Assembly (NCBI GenBank): GCA_951640195.1
Contig: OX621164.1
Location: 3,391,098-3,455,097 of the forward strand
Reading direction: 5' to 3'
DNA: 64,000 nt
Origin: Porpolomopsis calyptriformis
Lineage: Eukaryota; Basidiomycota; Agaricomycetes; Agaricales; Hygrophoraceae
The notes under the pieces were generated by a model, which worked only from the letters and a program-made list of their open reading frames with translations, ran no database searches and was not told the origin of the DNA. Position 1 is the first letter of the stretch. Every line of letters starts with the position of its first letter. The translations under genes were made by a program, and so were the position numbers. This document shows, piece by piece, positions 1 to 11,175 of this stretch.

Positions 1-3000
1 AAGCCAGCCACCACCCCCGGAAGAACCGCGGGGACCGAAATCACGTCTAGTTATCCATAAAATGGCACTTGTCAACTTTAAAAGCTATGCAGGGAGACAG
101 GAAATAGGCCCTTTCCATAAGGTACGTTTCCTTCGTCTGTATGCGGAATACAATCCTTAACGATTTTCTCAGTCCTTCTCGTCTATCGTCGGCCCGAATG
201 GGTCTGGTAAATCCAATACGATCGACGCGCTCTTATTTGTATTTGGCTACCGCGCGTCGAAAATGAGACAGGGCAAACTGTCCGAGCTTATTCACAACTC
301 TGCGCGATACCCTGATCTGGACGACTGCAGCGTAGAGGTTCATTTTCGCGAAATTATTGATTTGGTGCGTGTCATCTGGGCTTGAACGACATAAGCGTTT
401 TTGCTTTGCTTATCTTGCGTTTATTCTTCAGCCTGGACCTGACGCGTTTAAAGTGGTCCCCAACTCACAGCTTGTTGTTGCCCGCCAGGCGTTCAAGAAT
501 AATTCTAGCAGGTATACTATCAACGGACGGGCGAGCAACTTTACCGAGGTGCAGACATTGCTCAAAGGAAGGGGTATCGACTTGGATCATAAACGATTCC
601 TTATCCTCCAGGCAAGTTTCTTCTTGTTTAGAAACCCATAAATCATTCCCTAAATTTTCACATAGGGTGAAGTAGAGTCCATTGCGCAAATGAAACCCAA
701 AGCACCGTCGGAGCATGAAGACGGTCTTCTTGAGTACCTAGAGGACATTATCGGGACCTCGAAATATAAAGAACCTATTGAGGAGGCGCTTCTCGAAATG
801 GACCGACTCCAGGAGGATCGTGCTGAGAAAATGAACCGGCTCCGGATTGTAGAGCGCGAGAAGAACGCGTTGGAGGATAAGAAGAAGGAAGCGGAGGATT
901 ATCTCAGGTTGCAGAACGAGCATGTCCGGGCGCTGTCTAGGTTGTGGCAGTGGTATTTGTGGAAATGTCTGATCAACGACGAGGAGTTTGAGAAGAAGAT
1001 GGTGGGTTTGTTTCCAGCTCCTTGTGTCTTCCTAACGCAGTGTTTTGTTGTTAGGCCCGTGTTGAAAAGGAGCTGGCTGAGGAGACCGAACGTAATAAGG
1101 ACGATATCACACACTTGGAGATGCTTGAGAAACATTATAAGGAGCGCGGGGAAGCGTACAAGGTCGGTGTGACTTCCCAGATGATGCGGCGTGCAGACTA
1201 AAAGGTCTTTTCGCGATGTTAGGAAGTTCAAGCTGCCGCTGCCGAGGCTGTAAAGGATCTGGCCGCACATGAGAAGCAAGAAGTTGGTCTGGAAGAAAGA
1301 CGCAAGCATGCTAATGGGAAGACCAAGAAGTTGAAGAAATCCTTGCAAGAAGTGCGTCCAGGCTTGGTCATTTTCGTGATCCTTTTCCGCTTAACAGACT
1401 TTCGCAGGACCAACATTCTCTAACCACGGCTGGTCATACCGTCTCGGATAGTGTAGAGAAGATGGAAAGAGAGAGAACAAAGCTAGACGAGTTGGAGGCT
1501 TCACTGGAGAAAGAGGAGAAAGTCCTAGAAGGGATTCGAGACAGTTTGAAAGGTATATATACCTCTCAATATTTCGATCTAGGCCATTCTGACGTTTGTA
1601 TCCGTCATCCAGACAAAACACAGGTGTTCCATGATCAGATTGAGGTAAAACAGAAAGAACTCCAGCCATGGACGGCAAAGATCAATAGTCAGCAAGCGGA
1701 GATTGATGTTGCGTCCAGCGAACGAGACGCGTTGGCTAAGAAAGCGGAAGCCGTGAAGGAAGCTAGCCTGGAAGCGCAGGAGAATCTTCGTAAATTGCAG
1801 AGTGATCAGGAAGCAAAGGTGAGAGCTCTCGCGCGGAAAATATCAAGCAGGTCTGATATTGTTGCTCCAGTCCACCGAGCTGGAGAAATTGAAGGCGAAT
1901 AAGGATAATCAGCAAAAGGAGCTCAGAGCGACGGAGAAGAAGCTCAAGGTACTCTCTTCTGCCTTTGCGCCCCTTATCTTTTGGGTAATTGGGAAGTCCG
2001 CTCGTAGGACACCCAAGTTCTTGTGCAAGAATTGAGGGGGAAAGCCGCTTCTTCGCGTCAAAAAGCGGATGAAGCGAAAGCCTCTCAAGCTGCTAGCACA
2101 TCACAAAACAAAGTACTCGAAAGCCTTACCAAACTTCGGAATGCTGGGCGGATCAGTGGATTCCATGTGAGTCACTCATCGACCATGGATCAATTGTGTA
2201 TATGTGGTCTCATGGTTTCCCAGGGCCGACTTGGAAGTCTGGGAACGATCCCCGACAAGTATGACGTGGCCATCTCAACGGCCTGTGGTGCTCTCAATAA
2301 TCTCATCGTCGACACCGTCGACCAAGGTCAGGCCTGCATTGAGTATTTACGATCACAGAACGTCGGACGCGCCTCGTTCATCGTCCTTGAAAAACTTTCA
2401 CCAACGAACGGACTCGAGAAGACGAAGACTCCTGAAGATGTGCCGAGGCTATTCGATCTCATTAAACCGAAAGACGCGAAATTTTTACCGGCTTTCTACA
2501 AGGGCGTCGGTAACACGTTGGTGGCTAATGACTTGGAGCAGGCGAATCGTATTGCATTTGGGGGACAGCGCAGGTGGAGAGTCGTCACACTTGCCGGCCA
2601 ACTTATCGATTCGTCTGGTACAATGTCCGGTGGTGGGACTCATGTCGCAAGAGGTGGCATGAGCTCGAAGTTAGCTGCGGAAGCTGTTAGTCCGGATGTT
2701 TTGAAACGACAGGAGAAGGAGAGTGAAGATGCAACGCAACGTCTGGAAGCTGCCTTACGGGATCTTCGACTGGTAGAATCAAAGTTGGACGCCCTAGCGA
2801 GATCAACCCCGCAGATCGACATGGACCTGGAAAAACTCAACCTCGATATTCAGAATGGGATGAGGAGAATTACTGAGGCTGAGAAGCGAGTCCGAGACCT
2901 CAAGTGAGTTTATCCTACTCCGAGCAATTTATTTAACATGTTCGTTGACGAAAATTACTATTAGGTCGCAGAGTAAGCCTGACGCCGGTGACATTGCCCG

Positions 3001-4880
3001 AATCTCAGCCTTGGAAAAGGAGATCGGGGTGTCAACAGAGAAGCTCCACACTTTGCAAGAAAAGTCTGGGAAGATTGAAAACGCCATCAAAGAGCTCGAA
3101 AAGAAGATTCTCGAGATCGGAGGGGCTAAGCTCCTCAGTCAGAAGTCCAAAGTGGACGGTATTCGGTTGCACATCAATCTGGCCAATGACGAGATCACCA
3201 AAGCGGAGGTCGCGAAAGCAAAGGCAGAAAAAGATTCCTTCAAGTTGAAGGGCACGATCGAAAGTAACAACGCTGCTTTGAAGGAGGTCGAGCTCGAGCT
3301 CGAGGAGTTGAATGAGCAATTCGAGGAGTGCGTGGAATATGTGAGGGAGCTTCGCGCCAAGGTCGAAGCAGCTCAGGCGGCGGCAGAAAACTCTAAAGAT
3401 GACTTGGATCATCTCAAAGCAGAGTTGGATACGAAGACGGAAGAGATTCAAGCTTTCCGGCAAAAGGAGGTTGGTTTATTCTCCTCGGGATAAATGATCG
3501 TCACTGTCTAATTGAAATCTCCGTACGTTATTAGATGGAGCTCCAGCAATCTTTGAATGATACCAAGAAAGAAGCTGCAGAGAATGCTCGAACCCTTGAT
3601 CATTGGCGGACAGAACATGACAAGCTGAAGCTGGAAGAGATTGAGTATGATTGACTTCATGTCTCATCTTCCCAGCTTTCTGACATTTATATTTGAAAGT
3701 GACGAAGATGACGATGACAACGAGGGACCGGAACCCCACGCGAAAGATGTCAAACCCGCTGAAGGACAAGTCAAGCTAGAACCTGGCGAAGAGGCATTGC
3801 CGAAAGGGAGGAACACCCGGGATCGCACATCATCGTACGAGTTGCACATCTACAGCGTGGAGGAGCTCTCTGTGTTCAAGAAGCGAGAAATGATTGCAGA
3901 TGCCGAACTTCTTGACGGTAAGCAGCTGTCCCTTTGTGTTCTTACCGCGAGCTGCCTTCTCAAGCGTGAGATTTGTCACTAGAAAAACTGAAGAACTTGA
4001 AACCGAACCTGAGCGTGCTCAAGGAGTACAGAAGGAGGGAGGAAGAGTTCTTGAAGCGTGCAAAGGACCTTGAGGATATCACGAATCAGCGAGATGCGCA
4101 GAAATCGAGATACGAGGGTCTGCGGAAGCAGCGCCTGGATGAGTTCATGGCAGGGTTCAACTTGATTTCCTTGAAGCTGAAGGAGATGTACCAGGTACGC
4201 CGCACTTTGTGGAGAAATGGTTTTGTCTCACATGATATTGTCACTCCGTTAGATGATCACTCTTGGTGGCAACGCCGAGCTGGAGTTGGTGGACAGCATG
4301 GATCCCTTCTCCGAAGGCATTATCTTTAGTGTTATGCCACCGAAAAAGAGCTGGAAAAACATTTCGAATCTTTCTGGTGGGGAAAAGGTAGAGTGTACGG
4401 GTTTCTTCACCATGGACGGCAGTTGATGTGTTGCTGCAGACGTTAAGCTCCCTCGCTCTAGTGTTCGCTCTCCATGTGTTCAAGGTGCGGTCGTTGTCAG
4501 AGATGTACTTTTTAATCTGACTAGTATAATTCTTTTTGTAGCCTACGCCACTCTACTTCATGGATGAGATCGACGCCGCGCTGGATTTCCGGAATGTTTC
4601 TATTGTCGCAAATTATATCAAGGACAGAACAAAGAACGCGCAGTTTATCATCATCTCTCTCCGGTACGTATACCATTCACGACCTCTCAATCCGTTGTGC
4701 CGCTTACCACCTACTGCAGAAATGATATGTTTGAGCTCAGTCACCGGTTAATTGGGATATACAAGACATCCAACGCGACACAGAGTACGTCTCACTCTCG
4801 TTTTCCAAGAAGCTCACTGATTGACTCTGGCAGGCATTTCCATCGACAATCATGCATTGCCTGCCACCCCTGTGTATTGA
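1..4880 (+). CDS. SMC4: SMC4, condensin core ATPase subunit (5' partial)
   Basis: Structural maintenance of chromosomes ATPase; SMC4 pairs with SMC2 in condensin and compacts mitotic chromosomes. The first visible exon already reads as the N-terminal head, so the start codon lies outside the window. The Walker A motif GPNGSGKSN is near 195-220. A coiled coil rich in Glu and Lys follows, then the hinge around 2160-2660 (GRLGSLGTIPDKYDVAIST and a GTMSGGG motif), and a second coiled coil. The ABC signature NLSGGEK is near 4368-4388 and the Walker B motif YFMDEIDAALD near 4553-4585. The coding sequence is split by more than ten short introns and ends in the TGA at 4878-4880 after ...ALPATPVY. I see no lesion. 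SMC4 rather than SMC2 is inferred from the N-terminal and C-terminal wording (for example IHKMALVNFKSYAG). The next gene is convergent. Confidence 0.93.
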
Positions 4881-5173
4881 ATTATGTTGTATTTATCTAG
4901 GCATTAGATGTCTGTGCACATACCCTTGTAACGACTAATTAAATGCTATCGGTGTTTGTCTCGAGAACCGTCAGAGATGTGATAAATGTGGGCCTCGTCC
5001 CTAAAAGGTTTTGATCCGTCTAATTTAATACCTGTTGACGGTAACTTAGTCCAGTGCTCACAGGACGTTCAGGTATCAGGCGCCAGCGCCAACAAATCAT
5101 AACGCGGCAGAGTATACAATCACCGACTTCGTGCGCTCATAACAATGTAAATGCATACTCATGCCTTCCCGAG

Positions 5174-6807
5174 TCAGCCAGAAAGAGACTTGAAATAGAA
5201 AATGGATGTATCGAATGCTACGACTAGCCATTCACCTAGAGTTTTATTTTGCCACGCCTGGAGTGAGGGGTGATCAAGGAGGCTAGCTTCAAAACAATCA
5301 CTCTCAGTGGGATAGCCCACGGGTAAGAGAACGGAAGGTTCTGCATTGAACCACGGATGCCGAAGGGCGTCGGCCGCTTTGAGCCGCTGGGGAGGGGGAT
5401 AGACTAAAAGTCGGTGCAAGAGATCGAGGGGTGAGGGTGTCACGGTTGGGGCAGGGAAATGTGAATGGGTTTCTGCTGCCTCGGCACCTGTGTTGACTTC
5501 TTCCCCTCGTTGTGAATCTGTCGCCTCCCGGGGAAGATTCGGAAGCAGCAAGGGTAGATGAGCCGGGGGGACTTCATTGAATGTTACCAGTCTGGACGCG
5601 TGAGGGAGGTCCTTGAATGTCTGGATCGTTTCGTTCATTAGGAGATGGCCCATGCGAGTGGTAGGCATCTCCGAAGAGAAGGACGTACTGGCCAGGTCTC
5701 CGCCGTGGGGGTGCCGCGCGTTTGAAAGATGCTCCAAGCTAGACCGATTTCGCCTCGTCCGCCGTTGAACAGGGGATCTCTGGACCACTGCGAACGGTAA
5801 TCGATACTATACGTTTTGGGTACTACGAAGGGCGCGCGGATGACATTGCTAACGTCGTCGGAGTCGGATGCAACATGTTTGCCGTAGTCGTGATGGTCAT
5901 CGGGACGAGAAAGTCTGATCGAAGTAAAGAATTCGGCAAAGGTAGCGCCAAGACTCCAAAGATCAGTGGCAAATGCGTCGTATGTCTCAGGCCCAAATAG
6001 AAGCTCAGGTGCACGGTATGGCCTAGAAGGAACCGGGTGAGGAATGAGGAAAAACAAATGTGGAGGAACACGTACCCAGTAGATACTTCAAAATACATTT
6101 TTTGTGGATACTCTGGCCATAGATCGTTTCTTTTCTCTGGGTTATCAATCTGAGAATCCTCCCATGAGATACCGAAGTCGATTATTTTGACGCACCCTTC
6201 CTTGGTGAGAAGGATGTTGCCGGGTTTGATGTCTCTGTGGGCGATGCACGTTGAGTGCAGGTACCTCAGAGCGGCGATAACTTGAAACATGATTGACTTT
6301 GCAAGTAAACTGAATTGAGCTTCCTTGGCGGGTGAATTTAAATCCGTAGGAGAGCGAGGAGAGAATGAGGGCGAGGAAAGAAGATTGGATAGGGAATAGT
6401 GGATATACGGCATCCAAAAACTCAGGGATCGGGGGTTTGTGTTGGTGTACCTTTGGCCGATGATATATATGACCTGTTCTTAAATTAAAGGGGATGGAAA
6501 GGGCAGAAACGTGAAGGGCAGACGTTGATGTGAGAAAGACGAGATAGGATTCTGAGTTCTTTTATGATATCGTGAGGCTCTTTTGAAAGCTGGCGACGTG
6601 CAGGGGCGGTCTTGACAGCCACGTATATGGGATGCTTCCCATCATCGGAGACCCACTTCTCTTGCACGATTGCTGAGAAAGGGCCCTCCTCGACACTCTC
6701 TGTAGAGCTCTCAAAAGTGGAGTGAAATGCAGGTCGAAATGGTTAACGAATAGAGAACTCACGAGTCGGAACCCTTCTAATCCCTTCAATTGGACGGTAA
6801 CAGGCAT
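5174..6807 (-). CDS. CDK-like (CMGC) serine/threonine protein kinase, possibly Csk1-type
   Basis: Protein kinase split by several short introns; start ATG at 6805-6807, stop at 5174-5176. The VAVK motif with the ATP-binding lysine is near 6600. Subdomain V reads [14 protein letters not shown]. The catalytic loop HRDIKPGN and the DFG motif lie at about 6245-6170, followed by [12 protein letters not shown] and [14 protein letters not shown]. The C-terminal lobe ends with an [13 protein letters not shown] element. The canonical glycine-rich loop is hard to see; the aligned stretch reads EGPFSAIV. The activation segment lacks the usual TPY or threonine pattern of classical CDKs, which together with the MPYI hinge resembles fungal Csk1-type CDK-activating kinases; that assignment is inference. 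The gene is divergent from the ankyrin gene at 11176, and a transposon now separates the two. Exon borders were judged by eye. Confidence 0.8.
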
Positions 6808-6937
6808 AGTTCAGACAATCCTGGTACTGCAACCACACACTAATCCACCGTGATCAGCCGAGCGACGTTCTACCCGTTGGTTTACTCACCAAGTGGTCGT
6901 AGCGACTTCAATCCTGTATATCCATTTATTTACGTAA

Positions 6938-7040
6938 TATTGCTATTTTCACGTGATTGACCGCACTGTGGGAAAACACCAAAAAGGTGCAAACTAGTGG
7001 GGACTGGCAATGCGGGGTTAGAAAGTGTCTGTGGCTGTGC
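6938..7040 (+). repeat. Left terminal inverted repeat of the DNA transposon
   Basis: About 103 bp, repeated in inverted orientation at 11085-11145 plus 10399-10449. It contains a CACGTG palindrome at 6950-6955 and an ACTAGT at 6993-6998. ACTAGT is the site at which the right-hand copy was split by the fold-back insertion. Confidence 0.85.
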
Positions 7041-7456
7041 ACCCAAGCTCGCACAAGGATATGGTCACACTTAATAACTCCACCTGCACACATTTTCTGG
7101 ACTACTTTTGTAGGGAAGATGTATTCAGAATGGTGTTTGGGAGAAATTGTTTCGAGCAGATTTATTTTAGACTGTTTACTGATTGAGAATGCACCTCACT
7201 GAGGCCTGCTGTGATGCTACAAAGCTAGATATTAAAATTCTGCATGAAACAATTTCTTCCTTTACCACTTGGAATACTTGCCAGCCACTCAGAATTACTA
7301 TTTTCCAGATGTGCAATGAGGAGTTAAAATCGCAAGAAATGCTAGTGAATATTAACTAATGTGGCTGTGCCCACCTCTGATTCGGCCTGTCTGAGACATT
7401 CTTGGGCAGTATTGTGCCTCTAGCCTCTTCATTCCCTAATCCCCCTGGAACCTAGA

Positions 7457-10227
7457 ATGCCACTCCAAAGAAAAAGATCTTTAGCTCAGCAATCACATTC
7501 TACCCATACCATGTCTTTAATAAACTCTTCCCAAAAAGAAAACATCCCACCCCAGCCTGTAGACGACGATTGTGCTAGAACTCACAAAGAGGCAAGGAAA
7601 CAGAAGCAACGAGGTGATGATTATCAGCAACAACTCTATAATGCAAACCGACGTGAGCACCGAGGCAAGACCACCATCTCTAAACTATATATGAAGACAA
7701 AAGAGTTAATCTCTGTGGTATGCAATGCCAAAGCTCACACTGCTGCAGCACTGGAACACGCAGCTACTCTGGAACAGAAAAACAAAGCCTTGGGGGTCTA
7801 AAAAGAAAAGCTGGAGAGGCAGAGGGACACGCTGCGGAAAAGGCGGGATAGAGCTCCTGCATCAAAGTGTCTAGCACTCCGGAAAGCCTTAAAGAAGGCT
7901 GAGACTCATAAACTCTGTAAGTCTGGAGTAGTATCCGATCAATCAAGAGATATGGTTCGGGAATTGGTGATTGCATGTCGAGTGCCTGTTGGACAAGTCA
8001 ATGAGGCGATACAGGCTATCTCTGGTGGACTAGGCTTGAGTGTACCTGATTCTATCAGTGTTCGGACAGTTAGGAGAGTGGTAACTGAAGCGGGCTTGGC
8101 TGCTAATATCCAGCTAGCAAGTGAGGTGGTGAATACCGAATGTAAGAAAGTTGCTCATCTAATTTATACCACCTTGCTGATAAGTATTCCCTAGATCTAA
8201 CACTTAGTGGTGATGGCACAACTCACAAACACACCAATTACGAGTCCAAGCATATCACGATGAAAGTTCCAACATATGCTGGTGCACCCAAATCATTGAG
8301 AACCCACACGACTCGTTTTGCTGGTATCGCCTCTGCCCATAACCACACCAGCGACACTCAGTTTGCAGGCTGGAAAACCATGATCACCGACATCTTTGCT
8401 ACCTTCCAGAACAGCGAATTCGCCAGATTAGCAGTCACTTCTCTACTTGATTTTGCGAGAAAAATCACTGGTGTCAGTACAGACCATGCCGAAGATCAGA
8501 AAAAACTTGTACGGCTCATCCAGACCTGGAAATCAGCCTGTGATCGTGAGGCCAGAGGGGAGAAAATCTTACTTTCGTCTGGTCTTGAAACATTCCTCCC
8601 ACTCCTTTGTGAGGAGAACAGTGCAAAGATCAAAGAAGTAGGTGGGTCTGCGCAATGGGAGTTGTTGTCTGAGGTGGAAAAAGATATCCGAGATAAAGAG
8701 ACGTACCAAAAGATCTGTATCAAGTTGGGTGACCAGGCTTATTCAAAGCTGTCGCAGGAGGAGAAGGACGAGGTTGAATTTCTGGTGTGGGCAGGATGCT
8801 GTATGCACAAGGAGCTGAATGCAGTAAAAGGTGGAAATGTTGCGATGCAGGAGAGCTGGGCCAAAGCAGGTGTCGATGGACCAATCCTTCTTCATAACTG
8901 AGATAACGCCGCTGCCGCTGCTGCTGGGTCTTCTGCAGCTCAAGAACAAGCTGATGATGTCTCTGTGGGTGGGGGAGTGAAGGCTGCGAGTCTGGCTGGA
9001 GCTATCTTCAATCACAAAGACGATAAGAAGGGTCAGCATGACTCCTTCCAGGCATTTTTCACCTCTGTTCTTGGATTCTCTGTTCTTTTCCCCGACACAA
9101 GCAATACACGTTATCAATCCCATTGCGAGGCTGCAACATTCCTGATCTTGTATCTGCCATTCGTCTTGCAATTCCTTGAACAAGTCCGAGACAAAAAGGA
9201 TTCTGGGTCGTTCAATCATATGGAGCAGAATGTTTACCACGCACTTCAAGACACCCCTACCATAACTGAGCTCTGCGTACTCTCCCTGTATGCACAATCT
9301 GTTAGCCACCCATATCTACGACAAGTTCGTGGCCCCAACAAAGAGCATGCAAATATCCTAAAGCTCGGACCTCTCCATGAAAGGATCCAAGCCCACTGTG
9401 CAGCCATTGTCAAATGGCCAGATCGTCTCCTAGGCCCTTCGGCATCATATGAAGCTGGTGCAATGGACGGGAAGGTGTGGAACAACCCTGATGCATTCTA
9501 TGCTGTACAGCACATTGCTTCAAAACTTCCCCACCTTTGCAATACTCTTGTTGCTTTTTTCACAGGCGCGCTGAGCACTTGGTCTCGTTTTTCTTCAGAA
9601 TTTGCCCCCGGAGGTAAGATTCATGGACTTTCCGAGGAGCAACAAGCACGCGCGTTTATGGAAACCACCAATGACCACAATGAGGGAGCCCTGGGATCTT
9701 TCCGCATCATGCTCAGACGAGCACCAAACTTGACGTTAGCCCAATACAATGCCCAAGCAATGTACAAGCATAATGGCACCCGCTTTTTCATACGCTCGTG
9801 CCTCACAACAGCTGATCTCAAGTCCCTACGGCACCAAGCTCGAGACCATGACTCACTTGGACTTGAATGGACACGCCGAGATGCACAGGCAGTAGCTGAT
9901 CGAGAAACAGCTTCAGCAAATGCTGCCATAATGACAGCTCGAAAAGCTAAGAAGGACGCACGAAACACCAAGATTGATGCCATCATCCCTATCACTAGCC
10001 TGGAGCCATTGAAGGCTACTCCTTGCACTCTAAAGGTGGCTGAAATCGACCTACAGCTTGCCTGGCATCGACGGCACAGGACTGACCCTGAGATTCCAGC
10101 TGCTGGATTAGTTAAGGTCAAGGAGAGCAAGCTGAGGGCACTTATTGGGGCCATAGAGAGGTATAACATAGAATTAAAATCTGGTCGCAGGGCGGAAAAC
10201 GAGGATTCTGAGATGGAGTGGGATTAG
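7457..10227 (+). pseudogene. Putative transposase of the 6938-11145 element, three lesions
   Basis: One intronless reading frame of roughly 900 codons interrupted three times. An in-frame TAA lies at 7799-7801, there is a frameshift at about 8165-8180, and an in-frame TGA lies at 8899-8901. Everything else stays open. The N-terminal part (7457-7950) is basic and coiled-coil-like, with KENIPPQ near its start. After the frameshift comes LSGDGTTHKHTNYESKHI (about 8204-8258), a possible first catalytic Asp region. Farther on are RYQSHCEAATFLILYLPF (about 9108-9160) and TTNDHNEGALGSFRIMLRR (about 9663-9720), where a conserved acidic residue could be the last of a DDE triad. The C-terminus is Lys/Arg-rich and ends EDSEMEWD. 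I do not recognise the family. A transposase role is inferred from its position between inverted repeats; the catalytic residues are a guess. Confidence 0.7.
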
Positions 10228-10398
10228 CAGCATATGGATTCACATGGATACAACCGAATCTTCCCTGTAGAAATCTCTCCAATAACTTGCAAATACCCTT
10301 GTGGAACTTCTAAGCTACGTTGGAATATGTTTCCGGAGAGTATAGTGAGGTGAGGATCAAATTATCGAGTGTAGCCATGAGTTTGCGTCATTTGGCAT

Positions 10399-10449
10399 GC
10401 ACAGCCACAGACACTTTCTAATCCCGCATTGCCAGTCCCCAAAACTAGT
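10399..10449 (+). repeat. Inner half of the right TIR, displaced by an insertion
   Basis: Reverse complement of 6993-7040 in the left TIR. It ends at ACTAGT (10444-10449), where the fold-back element begins. Its continuation is found 635 bp downstream at 11085. Confidence 0.85.
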
Positions 10450-11084
10450 CATGAAATTTGTAACAGCGATATCTCAATAAATACTGGCTCAATCAACAAG
10501 CTGCAGCACTCTACGTGCTCAGCTCATTGTTGCGCAGGTCATCATTATGTCATTTTGTAGTATACTTGCCTGTACATATTTTTCATTTTTCACTCAGCCA
10601 ATTCACTAGTACAATTCATAACAGTGATATTTCAATAAATACTGACTCAATTGACAAGCTGCAACACTCTAGATGCTCAGCTCATTGCTGGGCAGGTCAT
10701 GAACCCATCACCTCATCATCTCATGCATGTTTACCAATATAATGTGTTGATCTTCTGCTATGCTAGATTGCTGACTGAAATTAAACAACAATGCTGTGTT
10801 ACTGACTGAAATTATAAATGAAATGATGGGTTCATGACCTGCCCAGCAATGAGCTGAGCATCTAGAGTGTTTCAGCTTGTCAATTGAGTCAGTATTTATT
10901 GAAATATCACTGTTATGAATTGTACTAGCAAATTGGCTGGGTGAAAAATGAAAAATATGTACAGGCAAGTATACTACAAAATGACATAATGATGACCTGC
11001 GCAACAATGAGCTGAGCATGTAGAGTGCTGCAGCTTGTCGATTGAGCCAGTATTTATTGAGATATCGCTGTTACAAATTTTGTG
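10450..11084. mobile_element. Fold-back (long palindromic) element nested in the transposon's right TIR
   Basis: Two inverted arms of about 261 bp, 10450-10710 and 10824-11084, surround a 113-bp centre. Each arm holds two diverged direct copies of a roughly 90-bp motif that includes tcaataaatactg and gctcagctcattg. The insertion is flanked by ACTAGT (10444-10449) and ACTGGT (11085-11090). These look like a 6-bp target-site duplication with one later change, because the left TIR has a single ACTAGT at this place. It has no coding capacity: the open frames in the arms simply mirror one another. It is probably non-autonomous. Confidence 0.85.
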
Positions 11085-11145
11085 ACTGGTTTGCACCTTT
11101 TTGGTGTTTTCCCACAGTGCGGTCAATCACGTGAAAATAGCAATA
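11085..11145 (+). repeat. Outer half of the right TIR of the DNA transposon
   Basis: Reverse complement of 6938-6998. It ends about 30 bp upstream of the start codon of the ankyrin-repeat gene at 11176. Confidence 0.85.
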
Positions 11146-11175
11146 ACGATATCAGATCTCACCGAAAGACGAATA

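Larger units (their letters stand above)
6938..11145 (+). mobile_element. Large TIR DNA transposon of unassigned family, with a nested fold-back insertion
   Basis: The ends are inverted repeats. The left terminal inverted repeat, 6938-7040 (about 103 bp), starts tattgctattttcacgtg and contains accaaaaaggtgc. Its complement occurs on the right in two pieces: 11085-11145 (outer part) and 10399-10449 (inner part, with gccacagacactttctaa). The pieces are separated by a 635-bp palindromic insertion. Between the ends is one long broken ORF, 7457-10227. I could not define a convincing target-site duplication; the flanks share only 'acg'. The element fills the former divergent promoter of the kinase and ankyrin genes. 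The family is unknown to me. KDZ-type elements are common in Agaricomycetes, but their cysteine-cluster domains are not seen here. Confidence 0.82.

Noticed and set aside
10515..11019. Pair of near-identical small ORFs on opposite strands
   Set aside because: They are the two arms of the fold-back element, not genes.
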